Positions 33,749 through 42,763 of a stretch of 62,893 nucleotides of DNA are shown here, in pieces. The position numbers and the translations under genes are program-made. Position 1 is the first letter of the stretch; each line of letters starts with the position of its first letter. The stretch comes from Actinomycetaceae bacterium. GTDB lineage: Bacteria > Actinomycetota > Actinomycetes > Actinomycetales > Actinomycetaceae. Where the stretch lies: the NCBI GenBank assembly GCA_028724905.1, contig JAQYTG010000011.1, forward strand, positions 1 to 62,893, given 5' to 3'. The notes below the pieces were generated by a model. It did not search any database. It worked only from the letters and a program-made list of their open reading frames with translations, and was not told the origin of the DNA.

Positions 33749-36475
33749 GTGCGAACTCGTCACCACCGAGCAGCTTACGCACTGTGCGTGCTCATGGGCA
33801 CGTTGATGTGCCTTGCGGTGCCGTTGCTCAACCCGTATCCAGCTTTTGCTCGCGCCGCTGGAGCCGCCGCTGGGGCACCCTCTGCTACTTTCCCCTTGGC
33901 CGCTTCTCTGCCTGGCGCTGCCTCCCACGCTTTCGCTTCCGCCACCAGTGAAACACCCCACATCGGGAAACCTTATACCGAGAAATTTGACGCAGAAAAG
34001 CCTGAAACTGAGCCACTCGCCGTCAGTATTACAGATCTGAGTTCCACGGTACTCACCGACCGCGATCCACTCACGCTGCAGGTGAAAGTCACTAATAATT
34101 CCACCGCCACCGCCCAGATTACGGACGTTAGCTTGGCGAGTTCTCCAGATATCTTTGCCAACGATTCTGAGCTTTTTTCCTGGTTTTCCGGCAGCGTTGA
34201 GTATTCCATCCGCGAAACGGCCACACTTAGGCAGCGTTTGCCGCTGAGTGTAGATCCCGATACAGATGCCACTCTCACGCTCTCTCTGGCGGCGCGGGAT
34301 CGGCATTGGGACACATCTGCTGATATCTGGGGTGCTCGCGGCTTGGAAGTTCAGGTAGAGAGCACTCTTGCAGCTACTGCGCAGGATGGGCAGCCTGGTG
34401 AGGCTGCCCAAACCGAAGAAACCGAGAATGCGGAGAATACCACACAGGCTACACAAACCGAACAGCAAACTCTCTCCGTCCGCACAGTGGTTGTGGCCGC
34501 GAGCACGAACACTCAACTTCCGAAATTTCCGGTGTCTGCGGCCGTCGTGTGTGCCCCTTCCGTGAACCAACTAGCCGCTCTTCCAGGACCACTGGAAGCG
34601 CTCCTGCCAAGTGATCAACGCCAGAGCAATTCTGGTGCCCCTCTCGATGCTGCGGCCATCGAGCTCCCCTCGCAAGAAACCTGGAAGATGTGGGACCGCA
34701 CCGGCGTCAATCTTTTCTGGGATCCTGTAGGAACTGCGAGCGCCGCCCGCTCTGTGAGCCACAATCCACTGGCTGCTCAGCCGAATGCTGCTCAGGGTGC
34801 CCCCTCGGCCACCGGCAGCTCGGGCGGCTCCCCTGCGGGTAATACTCAAACATCCGTATCTATGAGCGTGACGTCACCGACATTCAAGCGCGCCACGGAA
34901 TATCTCCTTCCCCCTTACGATGCCGATCTGGCTGCTCTCGCCCACGCCAAAGCTGCCGAACTTGGCGCATCGCTCTCCGGCGAGCTTGAACGCACAGCTG
35001 AGAGCGGGAAGTCTGCTGGCGATCATGCTGGCAACTCTGCCCGTGAGGGTGCCGACTCCGCACGCAAGAATAGCAACGAACCCGCTGACGAAAATACCAT
35101 TTCCTCCCCCACCTCACAGACCACTGCCGATTTTTCGGTCGCTGAGTTTGTGCCGCTGACGGGCAATCTGGACGCCGCTACGTTGGCTTTTAGCCGCGCT
35201 CACCACTTCGGCATTCCAGTGATCTCCGCTGAGGAACTCGATTGGGAGCAAAGTTTCTACTTCCCCGATGCCCGCGGAGTGATTGATGGCGTAAGCGACA
35301 CAAACAACTCAGACAGCACAGAGGCTACCGATGGTGCGGCCGGTGCAAACAGTGCGGATGCTATAGACGCTGCAGCCGGAGCAGATGGTACAGTCAGCGC
35401 GGAGAACACGGATGCCACAGCTGCGAGCACAGATGGCGTTGCTGCGAGCTACCCAGCTATTATCGCCAATCCCACTGTGAGCTCTGCTCTCTCCGGAATC
35501 CTCCTCGCTCCTGGCGGCGCAGAGACTATTCAGCTTTCCCCGCTCAACTCAGAGGCCGTCGCCGTGGCCAGCTCCGCTATCTTCTATCGTCAAGCCCCCT
35601 CACACGAGCGTTCATTGGTGACGCTCACACGGACGTCTTGCACCGGCGATTCTGATAGCGCTCACGCCCGCGAATCTGCCGAGCATATTGCGGCGCTACT
35701 CTCCGTCCCCTGGCTCTCCGCGCAGCCGCTCTCTCAACTTCCCACCCGCAGTGACCCCAGTGAATGGAGCGTTTCACCTGAGCAAAAGGTCAATCCTGGC
35801 GAGCTCAGCGCATCTGAGATTCAGCACCTGACGGTTTTTGTCCGTGACGCCGAGGCGCTCGCCGATATTCTTCCTGCTGATGTGGACGTCACCGGAGGAG
35901 TGACCTCTGGGGCATACCAGCTCCTCGCTACCAGCTGGCGGGATAATTCTCCAGCGCGATCACGCTACGCAGCTGCCCTCGATATTCCCGCTTTCCTCGC
36001 AAAAAACGTGCAGATTGAAAGCTCAGAGCGATTAAATCTCATTGCTGAACAAACGCAGATTCCAATACGGGTGCACAGCAATGTGACTGTTCCCATCGCC
36101 GTCACTCCTACGCTCAACATCCCTGATGCGCGGCTCGCTCAGGGTGCACGCACTACAGTCTCCCTCAAACCCGACAATACCAGCACACTGCAAATTCCAG
36201 TGCAAGCCCGTGGCGGAGGGTTGATTACGGTGACGGCACAACTCACGTACGACTCGGATCGTGCGTTGGCGACGTCTGAGCCGATGAACATTTGGCTCCA
36301 TGCAACCTGGGAGAACACCGGCACGGCCATCGTTGGGGGCATCGCGCTACTCCTTTTCGTGATTGGGATTATTCACTCTGCACGCCGAGGTAGACGTTCT
36401 CAGCCTGTCTCGAATGCCACCTTTACAAAAGGTTTAGCATCTGCCCATCGGCACTTGGAGCAAAAATCTCAGTAA
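33749..36475 (+). CDS. DUF6049 family exported membrane protein
   Basis: The product is a secreted, membrane-anchored protein of about 908 residues. It starts with a signal peptide (VRTRHHRAAYALCVLMGTLM...) and ends with a single membrane helix (IVGGIALLLFVIGIIHSA) and a basic tail, so most of it lies outside the cell. The domain resembles the DUF6049 family encoded between the Nudix and murJ genes in actinobacteria, of unknown function, with Ig-like and periplasmic-type regions. Low-complexity inserts at about 340-380 and 510-560 are rich in Asp, Ala, Ser and Thr. I chose GTG 33749 over 33743 for the spacing to GAGGGGAG. Confidence 0.75.
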   Translation: MRTRHHRAAYALCVLMGTLMCLAVPLLNPYPAFARAAGAAAGAPSATFPLAASLPGAASHAFASATSETPHIGKPYTEKFDAEKPETEPLAVSITDLSSTVLTDRDPLTLQVKVTNNSTATAQITDVSLASSPDIFANDSELFSWFSGSVEYSIRETATLRQRLPLSVDPDTDATLTLSLAARDRHWDTSADIWGARGLEVQVESTLAATAQDGQPGEAAQTEETENAENTTQATQTEQQTLSVRTVVVAASTNTQLPKFPVSAAVVCAPSVNQLAALPGPLEALLPSDQRQSNSGAPLDAAAIELPSQETWKMWDRTGVNLFWDPVGTASAARSVSHNPLAAQPNAAQGAPSATGSSGGSPAGNTQTSVSMSVTSPTFKRATEYLLPPYDADLAALAHAKAAELGASLSGELERTAESGKSAGDHAGNSAREGADSARKNSNEPADENTISSPTSQTTADFSVAEFVPLTGNLDAATLAFSRAHHFGIPVISAEELDWEQSFYFPDARGVIDGVSDTNNSDSTEATDGAAGANSADAIDAAAGADGTVSAENTDATAASTDGVAASYPAIIANPTVSSALSGILLAPGGAETIQLSPLNSEAVAVASSAIFYRQAPSHERSLVTLTRTSCTGDSDSAHARESAEHIAALLSVPWLSAQPLSQLPTRSDPSEWSVSPEQKVNPGELSASEIQHLTVFVRDAEALADILPADVDVTGGVTSGAYQLLATSWRDNSPARSRYAAALDIPAFLAKNVQIESSERLNLIAEQTQIPIRVHSNVTVPIAVTPTLNIPDARLAQGARTTVSLKPDNTSTLQIPVQARGGGLITVTAQLTYDSDRALATSEPMNIWLHATWENTGTAIVGGIALLLFVIGIIHSARRGRRSQPVSNATFTKGLASAHRHLEQKSQ

Positions 36476-36595
36476 AGCTGTGAATGCTCATATATTTCCC
36501 AGTAGCTTCCGCTAGCAACTCGCCGGTTTATGATTGTGCCGATACACTTAAGAACTGTAGGAAAAGCGAATGCCCATCACATCTAGGGGGTACTG
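36476..36595 (+). other. 120-bp interval where murJ usually lies
   Basis: The gap between the DUF6049 and pseudokinase genes is too small for murJ (about 1.6 kb). It contains an AGGGGG-type ribosome-binding site just before 36596 and no sign of a murJ remnant in any frame that I can see. Confidence 0.75.
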
Positions 36596-38716
36596 GTGAA
36601 TACTGAGATGCCAGCGGCGGGGCGGCGTATTGCCAACCGTTTCGAGCTTGCCGCTGCTTTCGCCGATTCCTATGACGATTATGCTGTGAGCACCTGGCGA
36701 GCTATTGACACGGTACTCTCACGTGAGCTGCGCGCTGTCGTCATCCCTCACGATCATCCACACCGAACTCTCGCCATTGACGCTGCCCGAAAAGCGGGGC
36801 TCTTCGACGATCCGCACACCTGCGCTGTGCTTTCTGTGGTAGATGATGATACCGACAGCGTTTTTTTCACAGAATTTCCCATTGGTACTCGTCTCGATCG
36901 GTATGTGCACGGCGAACCATTACCTCCAGATGCGGCTACTGCCATCATTGGGGAGACGACCTCCGTGATTAACCACGCTCGGCATCAAGGATTGCGGCAT
37001 TTACAGCTCAATGCCTCCCATATTTTTATCTCTGATGCCGGTGAACTGATGCTCGACGGCATCGCTACTATGGCTGGGCTGGCAGGCGCACCCACCGATG
37101 CGCTCAGCACTGATCTTGACCGTTCAGAGACTCGCGGACTGCTTGTGTTCTATGCCGCGTTGCTGAGCGGCCAGGATTTCCCAGCAGATCCCAATACTCA
37201 TCAAGGCCTTATTCAGAGTATGGCCGAGCGCACAGATCTACCTGATCGAGTGCGCGACGTTTTCCAATCAGAGACGGCAGGCCAAGGCCCACGCTCTCCT
37301 GCTGATTTACTGCGCCGAATAGTGCCGTGGGGAGATATTGACGTCACTCGCCTGCCTGAACAACAACCTGACGATCCATCTGTATCAGATGAGTCTGCAT
37401 CGTCTGATTTTGCAGCGCTTGAGTCGGTATCGCCGGATTCTATATCAACCACAGCAACCGATACAGATTCTGATCATTCTGATATAGATGTCTACGAATC
37501 TGCTGTAGAAGCTAGCGCGAGTGGTGACGATTCTGCGCAATCCGCCGAAGCGTCAGAATCTACGGCAGAAAGCGAGGAGGCAGCCGGCAATGCGGCAGAT
37601 ATCTCGGCTACAGATGGCGATGATCGTGGCGATGATTTCTCCCCGCAGTGGTCGCAGATGTCTGATTCTCCCGCTGAGGTGCTCGACTCTCAGAATCCAG
37701 ATTTGGCGCAGCCGGAAGAAAGGCTCAACGTAGCTCCGCCGAGCCACACCTTGCCAAGCTACACTGTGCATCTCGATTCGGCTGTGTATCCCGACCAGGT
37801 GGATTCGCTGCCGCGTGCCCTACCGCACGACACATCGCGCGATCTATCTGAGGGGGGCTCTGACTCTGCCGCAGAAGCTACAGAAACCGCACAAGCCGCG
37901 GCAGAAACTGCGGAGCACGAGCATTATGAAAAGCAAGGCGCCGATTCAGCTTCCGGCCCAATTGCCGGCTCTATCCCTGAGGATTTCGTCGGCATAGACG
38001 AGTCTGATGCCGCTGCCCGCACCAGAGCGGCTCATTTTGCGGAACTTCCCTCAGAGGCAGTCGTGGCTACTGGTTCTTCGCACATTCGGGTGTCTACTGC
38101 CGTGATGGCACTCTTTACTCTCGGGGTGATTATTGCGCTGGTGGCAGGAGTGGCAAAGCTTCTTTCACCTCTCGATCCTGTGCAGGTGACGCCGCCGGAC
38201 GGGGACTCAGCTAGCCAAAGCCAAAAAGCTCCAGCCGAAAATGGAGCTTCAACACCCTCCCCGAGTGTGACATCGCCGCCGCAGATCAAGTCCGTCACGT
38301 TCGTCAGCGCAGATCCGAATATCAAAGATGACCCAAGCGCTCCCCGACTATTCGAGGATGCTTCTCTGGCTGCCGACGGAAAACCCTCGACGGTGTTTCA
38401 ATCGTGGTTCTTCACCAACCCTCAACTCTCTGAGACTGATCAGTTTGGTTTGCTGATCCAGCTCACGGAACTAACTGACGTCAGCTCTGTCACCCTCACC
38501 ACCACGGGGGAGGGTGGAAACATTCAGTGGCGTGCTTACGATCAAGCCCATCCCACTAGAGCAGAGGTGATCACGCAAAAAGCTGTGAACAAATCGACCA
38601 CTCTCAGCTCTCCACAGAAAGTGAGCACAGATCGCATCCTCATCTGGGTCACGCAAATGCCAGTGGACGAATCGGGGAGAAATCTCCTGCGTATCAGTGA
38701 AATTTCTGTGAAATAG
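36596..38716 (+). CDS. membrane pseudokinase of the MviN C-terminal type
   Basis: This 706-residue protein resembles the C-terminal half of actinobacterial MviN/MurJ fusions. The N-terminal kinase-like domain (about 10-230) lacks catalysis: the HRDLKPSN loop reads HLQLNASH (135-142), so the catalytic Asp and the Lys/Asn are gone, and the DFG position reads LDGI. An acidic Ser/Glu/Asp-rich linker (about 250-490) leads to a membrane segment (about 500-522) and an extracellular discoidin-like domain (about 555-706). Mycobacterial homologues are phosphorylated by PknB and bound by FhaA, both encoded here. GTG start with AGGGGG upstream. Confidence 0.82.
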   Translation: MNTEMPAAGRRIANRFELAAAFADSYDDYAVSTWRAIDTVLSRELRAVVIPHDHPHRTLAIDAARKAGLFDDPHTCAVLSVVDDDTDSVFFTEFPIGTRLDRYVHGEPLPPDAATAIIGETTSVINHARHQGLRHLQLNASHIFISDAGELMLDGIATMAGLAGAPTDALSTDLDRSETRGLLVFYAALLSGQDFPADPNTHQGLIQSMAERTDLPDRVRDVFQSETAGQGPRSPADLLRRIVPWGDIDVTRLPEQQPDDPSVSDESASSDFAALESVSPDSISTTATDTDSDHSDIDVYESAVEASASGDDSAQSAEASESTAESEEAAGNAADISATDGDDRGDDFSPQWSQMSDSPAEVLDSQNPDLAQPEERLNVAPPSHTLPSYTVHLDSAVYPDQVDSLPRALPHDTSRDLSEGGSDSAAEATETAQAAAETAEHEHYEKQGADSASGPIAGSIPEDFVGIDESDAAARTRAAHFAELPSEAVVATGSSHIRVSTAVMALFTLGVIIALVAGVAKLLSPLDPVQVTPPDGDSASQSQKAPAENGASTPSPSVTSPPQIKSVTFVSADPNIKDDPSAPRLFEDASLAADGKPSTVFQSWFFTNPQLSETDQFGLLIQLTELTDVSSVTLTTTGEGGNIQWRAYDQAHPTRAEVITQKAVNKSTTLSSPQKVSTDRILIWVTQMPVDESGRNLLRISEISVK

Positions 38717-38777
38717 TCTGTGGTATAAACACGTTTTAAGATGGTGTTACGCTATCAAGCATTTACGGAGGACAGCG

Positions 38778-39704
38778 ATGGATGACGTTCGCAATATCAT
38801 TATTGTCGGTTCTGGCCCTGCAGGCTGGACGGCGGCGATCTACACTGCCCGAGCAGGGCTAAAACCGCTAGTGATTGCCGGTGGTCTTGATGCCGGTGGC
38901 GCCTTGATGACGACCACTGAGGTGGAAAATTTCCCTGGGTGGCCCGAGCCAGTACTCGGCCCTGAACTGATGGACAAGATGCAAAGCCAAGCTGAAAAGT
39001 TCGGTGCCGAAGTCGAATACGAAGATGCCATCAAGTTTGATCTTGAGGGTGACGTGAAGACCGTCGTCACCGATAGTGGCACGTATCGGGCAAAAGCTGT
39101 GATTTTAGCGCTTGGTTCTGCTTACAAAAAGCTCGGCCTGAAAGGTGAGGACGCCCTCACCGGTAAGGGCGTCAGCTACTGCGCTACCTGCGACGGATTT
39201 TTCTTTAAGGATCGTCAGATTGCCGTGATTGGCGGCGGGGATAGTGCCGCTACTGAAGCCCTCTTTTTGGCCAGCTTTGGCGATACCGTACATTTGATCC
39301 ACCGCCGTGATCAGCTGCGCGCCGCTCAAGTGCTCGTTGATCGCTTGCAAGCCACCCCTAATATCGTGATCCACTGGAACTCCACCGTGGAGGCGGTCAA
39401 TGGCGAAGATAAAGTTTCCTCGCTCACACTCAAAAATACTGTGACCGGTGAGCTTTCCGATCTGCCCATTCAAGGTATGTTTGTGGCTATTGGACACGCT
39501 CCACGCACTGAGGTGCTGGGCGGGGCAGTAGAGCTCGACGAGGGTGGGTATATCAAAGTGGATTCGCCCTCTACCCTCACGAATGTGCCTGGAGTTTTTG
39601 CCGCTGGAGATGTGGTGGATCATCGCTACCGCCAAGCCGTGACGGCAGCTGGTCAAGGGTGCGCCGCTGCTCTTGATGCCCAGATGTATTTGGCGTCACT
39701 CTAA
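38778..39704 (+). CDS. trxB: thioredoxin-disulfide reductase
   Basis: TrxB is an FAD enzyme that reduces thioredoxin with NADPH. The 308-residue product has the FAD-binding GSGPAGWTAAIYTAR start, the redox-active CATC pair, the NADPH-binding GGGDSAATEA and the C-terminal VFAAGDVVDH. A GGAGG precedes the ATG. In relatives trxA and cwlM follow; here neither is present, and a 419-bp repeat-bearing gap comes next. Confidence 0.96.
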   Translation: MDDVRNIIIVGSGPAGWTAAIYTARAGLKPLVIAGGLDAGGALMTTTEVENFPGWPEPVLGPELMDKMQSQAEKFGAEVEYEDAIKFDLEGDVKTVVTDSGTYRAKAVILALGSAYKKLGLKGEDALTGKGVSYCATCDGFFFKDRQIAVIGGGDSAATEALFLASFGDTVHLIHRRDQLRAAQVLVDRLQATPNIVIHWNSTVEAVNGEDKVSSLTLKNTVTGELSDLPIQGMFVAIGHAPRTEVLGGAVELDEGGYIKVDSPSTLTNVPGVFAAGDVVDHRYRQAVTAAGQGCAAALDAQMYLASL

Positions 39705-39775
39705 AACGATCTGGCTTTAGGCAGCCTAAATCTAAAAATCTGGACGAAAGTAGAACGCAGACAATACGTAAGTGT

Positions 39776-39812
39776 GCGGTGCTAGGGTAAGTGCTCTGGC
39801 ACCGCTACTTTT
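39776..39812 (+). terminator. terminator-like hairpin after trxB
   Basis: Seven-base perfect arms (GCGGTGC/GCACCGC) with a 16-base loop and a following TACTTTTT run. Confidence 0.6.
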
Positions 39813-39851
39813 TCTGATGCTCTCAGCGTGCCGGTTAGCTTGCTTTTTGAC

Positions 39852-39903
39852 TGTTTTCTGACTCGCGCTGGCTGTTAGTGTTTTCTGACTCGCGCTGGCT
39901 GTT
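39852..39903 (+). repeat. 25-bp direct repeat, two copies
   Basis: TGTTTTCTGACTCGCGCTGG plus the next five bases occurs at 39852-39876 and again at 39879-39903, with a 27-base period. Further partial copies of the final CTGGCTGTTA lie downstream near 39912-39920. Confidence 0.85.
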
Positions 39904-40123
39904 CTCTGGCTGTTAGTGCTCTTTGACCGCTACTGTTTTTGAACGCTCGCTGGCTTTTTCGTTATTTTCTTTTCTAGCTTTTCGCTAACTTTTCGCAGCT
40001 GAGCGAGGCGTGCCTGTTTGGGTCTGTTTGTGTTTCGATTCCTCGCGCGCCTATCGTTGTCGGTAGACAAGTTTGATAGATACGTGTTTGGTAGATACGT
40101 GAACAATTCTGAAAGGATTCCTC

Positions 40124-41434
40124 ATGCAGAAGAATTCACAGCTACACGCGGATGGCACTCGCCTTGATCCTTGGTTTGATCGGTATGCTGATCGTTCCTT
40201 GGGAATGCGGCAATCTGAGACCCGTTCACTTTTCGCTGTGGCAAACCGTCCAGAAGTGGTATCGCTGGCTGGCGGTATGCCATTTATTCAGGGTTTGCCA
40301 CTGGATTTTCTCGCCGACATGACTGCCCGCCTCCTTCGAGAACGCGGAGACTACGTATTGCAGTACGGCGGAGGCCAAGGGGAAGAAGAGCTGCGCGAAA
40401 TGATCGTCGAGGTGATGCGCGCTGAGGGAATCCGTGCGTATCCAGACGATATTACCGTGACGACGGGCTCCCAGGCTGCGCTCGACATCATGACGGAAGT
40501 TTTTATCAACCCTGGCGACGTGATCGTGGCCGAAGCCCCCTCCTACGTGGGCGCTCTCGGAGTTTTTCGTGCCTACCAAGCAAACGTTGTGCACGTACCA
40601 CTTGATGCCGATGGGCTTATTCCGGAAGCGCTAGAAGAGACTTTAACGAAACTCCAGAAAGAGGGCAAAGAGGTCAAATTCCTCTATACAGTGCCGAACT
40701 TCCACAATCCTGCTGGGGTGACGATGAGCGTTGAACGTCGGCCACAGATTGTGGATATCTGCCGGCGTTTTCACGTATTGATCTTGGAAGATAACCCCTA
40801 CGGAATGCTTGGCTTCAACGATCAAGTGATGCCAGCCTTGCAAACCTATAACCCCGAGGGCGTGGTCTATCTGGGTTCGTTTTCCAAAACTTTTGCCCCA
40901 GGCTACCGTGTGGGCTGGGCACTGGCACCGCACGCCGTCACGCAGCGCCTGATATTAGCCAACGAAAACGAAGTACTTTCCCCCACGAAAGTAGGGCAAA
41001 TTTGTATCGCTGAATACCTGCGCACCTACGATTGGATGGGGCAGATCAAAGAATATCGCGCACTCTATAGAGAACGCCGCGATGCCATGCTTGAGGCTCT
41101 AGATACGTATTTACCGATGTGCCGCTGGAATGTGCCCGATGGTGGCTTTTACACATGGGTACAGTTGCCCGAAGGGCTCGATGCTAAAGCCATGCTGCCG
41201 CGCGCCACAAAGAATCTGGTGGCTTACGTGAGCGGTACAGCCTTTTATGCTGATGGCCAAGGTGGCGATCATATGCGCCTGAGTTTCTGCTACCCCACAC
41301 CCGAGAATATTCATGAAGGCGTACGGCGCCTAGCCGGCGTGATTGATCAAGAAATGGAACTCGTCAATATGTTTGGAATCCACGAACGCCACCGTGACGG
41401 CGGAGTGGAGATCCCAGGAAGCAACCAAGCGTGA
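40124..41434 (+). CDS. PLP-dependent class I/II aminotransferase
   Basis: This fold-type I enzyme uses pyridoxal phosphate to move amino groups. LGSFSKTFAPGYRVGW holds the Schiff-base lysine, and VTTGSQAALD, AEAPSYVG and LEDNPYG are typical of the 2-aminoadipate/MocR-like branch. The substrate cannot be told from the sequence. Genes of this type commonly sit between trxB and parB in Actinomycetaceae-like genomes. Translation is probably coupled to ddl, which overlaps by 4 bases. Length is 436. Confidence 0.88.
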   Translation: MQKNSQLHADGTRLDPWFDRYADRSLGMRQSETRSLFAVANRPEVVSLAGGMPFIQGLPLDFLADMTARLLRERGDYVLQYGGGQGEEELREMIVEVMRAEGIRAYPDDITVTTGSQAALDIMTEVFINPGDVIVAEAPSYVGALGVFRAYQANVVHVPLDADGLIPEALEETLTKLQKEGKEVKFLYTVPNFHNPAGVTMSVERRPQIVDICRRFHVLILEDNPYGMLGFNDQVMPALQTYNPEGVVYLGSFSKTFAPGYRVGWALAPHAVTQRLILANENEVLSPTKVGQICIAEYLRTYDWMGQIKEYRALYRERRDAMLEALDTYLPMCRWNVPDGGFYTWVQLPEGLDAKAMLPRATKNLVAYVSGTAFYADGQGGDHMRLSFCYPTPENIHEGVRRLAGVIDQEMELVNMFGIHERHRDGGVEIPGSNQA

Positions 41435-42408
41435 GAGAAAGAATTCACATGGATCGACCATTAACTGTTGCTATTATCGCCGGCGGATTGACCCACGAAC
41501 GCGATGTGTCGCTGCGTTCAGGCAGCCGAGTGGCCGGTGCGCTGCGTGATCGTGGCGTGCAAGTGAAAGTGCTAGATCTCGATTCGCAGGTATTGCAACG
41601 TTTGACGGCACTGGAACCAGATATTGTGTGGCCATTGGTGCACGGAGCCACTGGCGAAGATGGATCATTGCAGGATTTACTGAATCTTGCGGGATATCCG
41701 TTTGTGGGGTCTGATGCCGCAGCCTGCAGGCTTGCTTCAGATAAATCTGTAGCTGCGGCGGTACTCACTCGCGCAGGTATCAACGTTCCCTCATCTATGG
41801 CGTTGCCGCAGCCACTTTTCCGTGAAGTGGGAGTGGCTCCAATCCTCGATCTCGTAGAACAACGCTATGGTTTTCCGGTGGTCATTAAACCTGCTAGAGG
41901 TGGTTCATCTTTAGGGCTCACCGTGGTGCAAGAACGCGCAGATCTGCCAGCGGCGATGGTGGATTGCTTCGCTTACGATCAAGTGGCGCTCATCCAACAG
42001 TATGTGAGTGGACGCGAATTCGGTATTGGTGTAGTAGATCTGGGCGAGGGCGCGTACGCTATGCCGCCGGTGGAAGTAGTAGCCACCGGCCCATACGATT
42101 ACGACGCCCGCTATAACCCTGGCCGTGTGGAGTATTTTGTGCCAGCTCGCACCAGCGAAGCTGAATATGCGGCGATCACTGAACTTGCTGTGAATGTACA
42201 CACGGCATTGGGGCTGCGGCACTATTCGCGCACCGACGTTATTCTTGACGATCAAGGGGCTGCCTGGTTTATTGACGTCAATACCACCCCTGGGATGGCT
42301 GAGACGTCTCTTTTCCCACAGGGTGCTGCCGTGGCCGCTCAAGAACGCGGTGAATCGACGGAAGATTTTTATCTCGATATTTTACGCGCCATTCTTAGCC
42401 CACAGTGA
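41431..42408 (+). CDS. ddl: D-alanine--D-alanine ligase
   Basis: Ddl joins two D-alanines for the peptidoglycan stem peptide, an ATP-grasp reaction in the cytoplasm. The product has the N-terminal IIAGGLTHERDVSLRSG, the ATP-grasp VVIKPARGGSSLGL and the metal-binding FIDVNTTPGM. Length is 325 residues from GTG 41431, or 319 from ATG 41449, which has an AGAAAG site upstream; I report the longer because its GTGA overlaps the preceding stop. The pair with an aminotransferase makes sense for amino-acid supply, but this link is inferred. Confidence 0.93.
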   Translation: MRERIHMDRPLTVAIIAGGLTHERDVSLRSGSRVAGALRDRGVQVKVLDLDSQVLQRLTALEPDIVWPLVHGATGEDGSLQDLLNLAGYPFVGSDAAACRLASDKSVAAAVLTRAGINVPSSMALPQPLFREVGVAPILDLVEQRYGFPVVIKPARGGSSLGLTVVQERADLPAAMVDCFAYDQVALIQQYVSGREFGIGVVDLGEGAYAMPPVEVVATGPYDYDARYNPGRVEYFVPARTSEAEYAAITELAVNVHTALGLRHYSRTDVILDDQGAAWFIDVNTTPGMAETSLFPQGAAVAAQERGESTEDFYLDILRAILSPQ

Positions 42409-42763
42409 TCCGCATACGGCTGCAGCGGTTGATGCTAGTGATCAGCTAGGGCACGGCTCAAAGAAGTGATATCAGCTGGTGGTGCTACCTCCATACCGAG
42501 AACCTAGCATCTCCAGCCGACATACTCAACATCATGCCCACGAACACCGATATCACACGCCATACACGCAAGCCGCAGCCATACGTAAAGCTGACTGTAA
42601 CCACCAACGCTGGGACACAGCATTAGACTGGAACGAACTCTACACCAACACACCCTACCGCAACGACTACTAACCCAAAATCAATAACTTTTGTCCGCTA
42701 ACCCCAATTTAGGCTGCGCCCAATTTGATAAACTAGCCGGCTGATAGTATCACCGCCCAATAG
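42409..42763 (+). other. 355-bp gap with a decayed, possibly mobile remnant
   Basis: Between ddl and parB there is no convincing gene. A weak open stretch at 42479-42673 ends with LYTNTPYRNDY, directly followed by the shared 19-bp motif (42678-42696). Frameshifted segments such as RHTRKPQPYVKL suggest a decayed reading frame, but no family can be assigned. The two convergent flanking genes make this a likely place for terminators, though I see no clear hairpin. Confidence 0.35.
42678..42696 (+). repeat. second copy of the 19-bp motif
   Basis: AAATCAATAACTTTTGTCC differs from 46-64 by one base. It follows the degraded frame at 42479-42673. Confidence 0.45.

Larger units (their letters stand above)
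39705..40123 (+). other. 419-bp gap with terminator and direct repeats
   Basis: No gene is evident. GCGGTGC (39776-39782) pairs with GCACCGC (39799-39805), followed by TACTTTTT, a terminator-like hairpin for trxB. A 25-bp unit beginning TGTTTTCTGACTCGCGC is repeated at 39852-39876 and 39879-39903. Further short CTGGCTGTTAG and CTTTTTGA fragments follow to about 39950. The promoter of the next gene probably lies near 40060-40110, with AAAGGA before ATG 40124. Confidence 0.6.
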
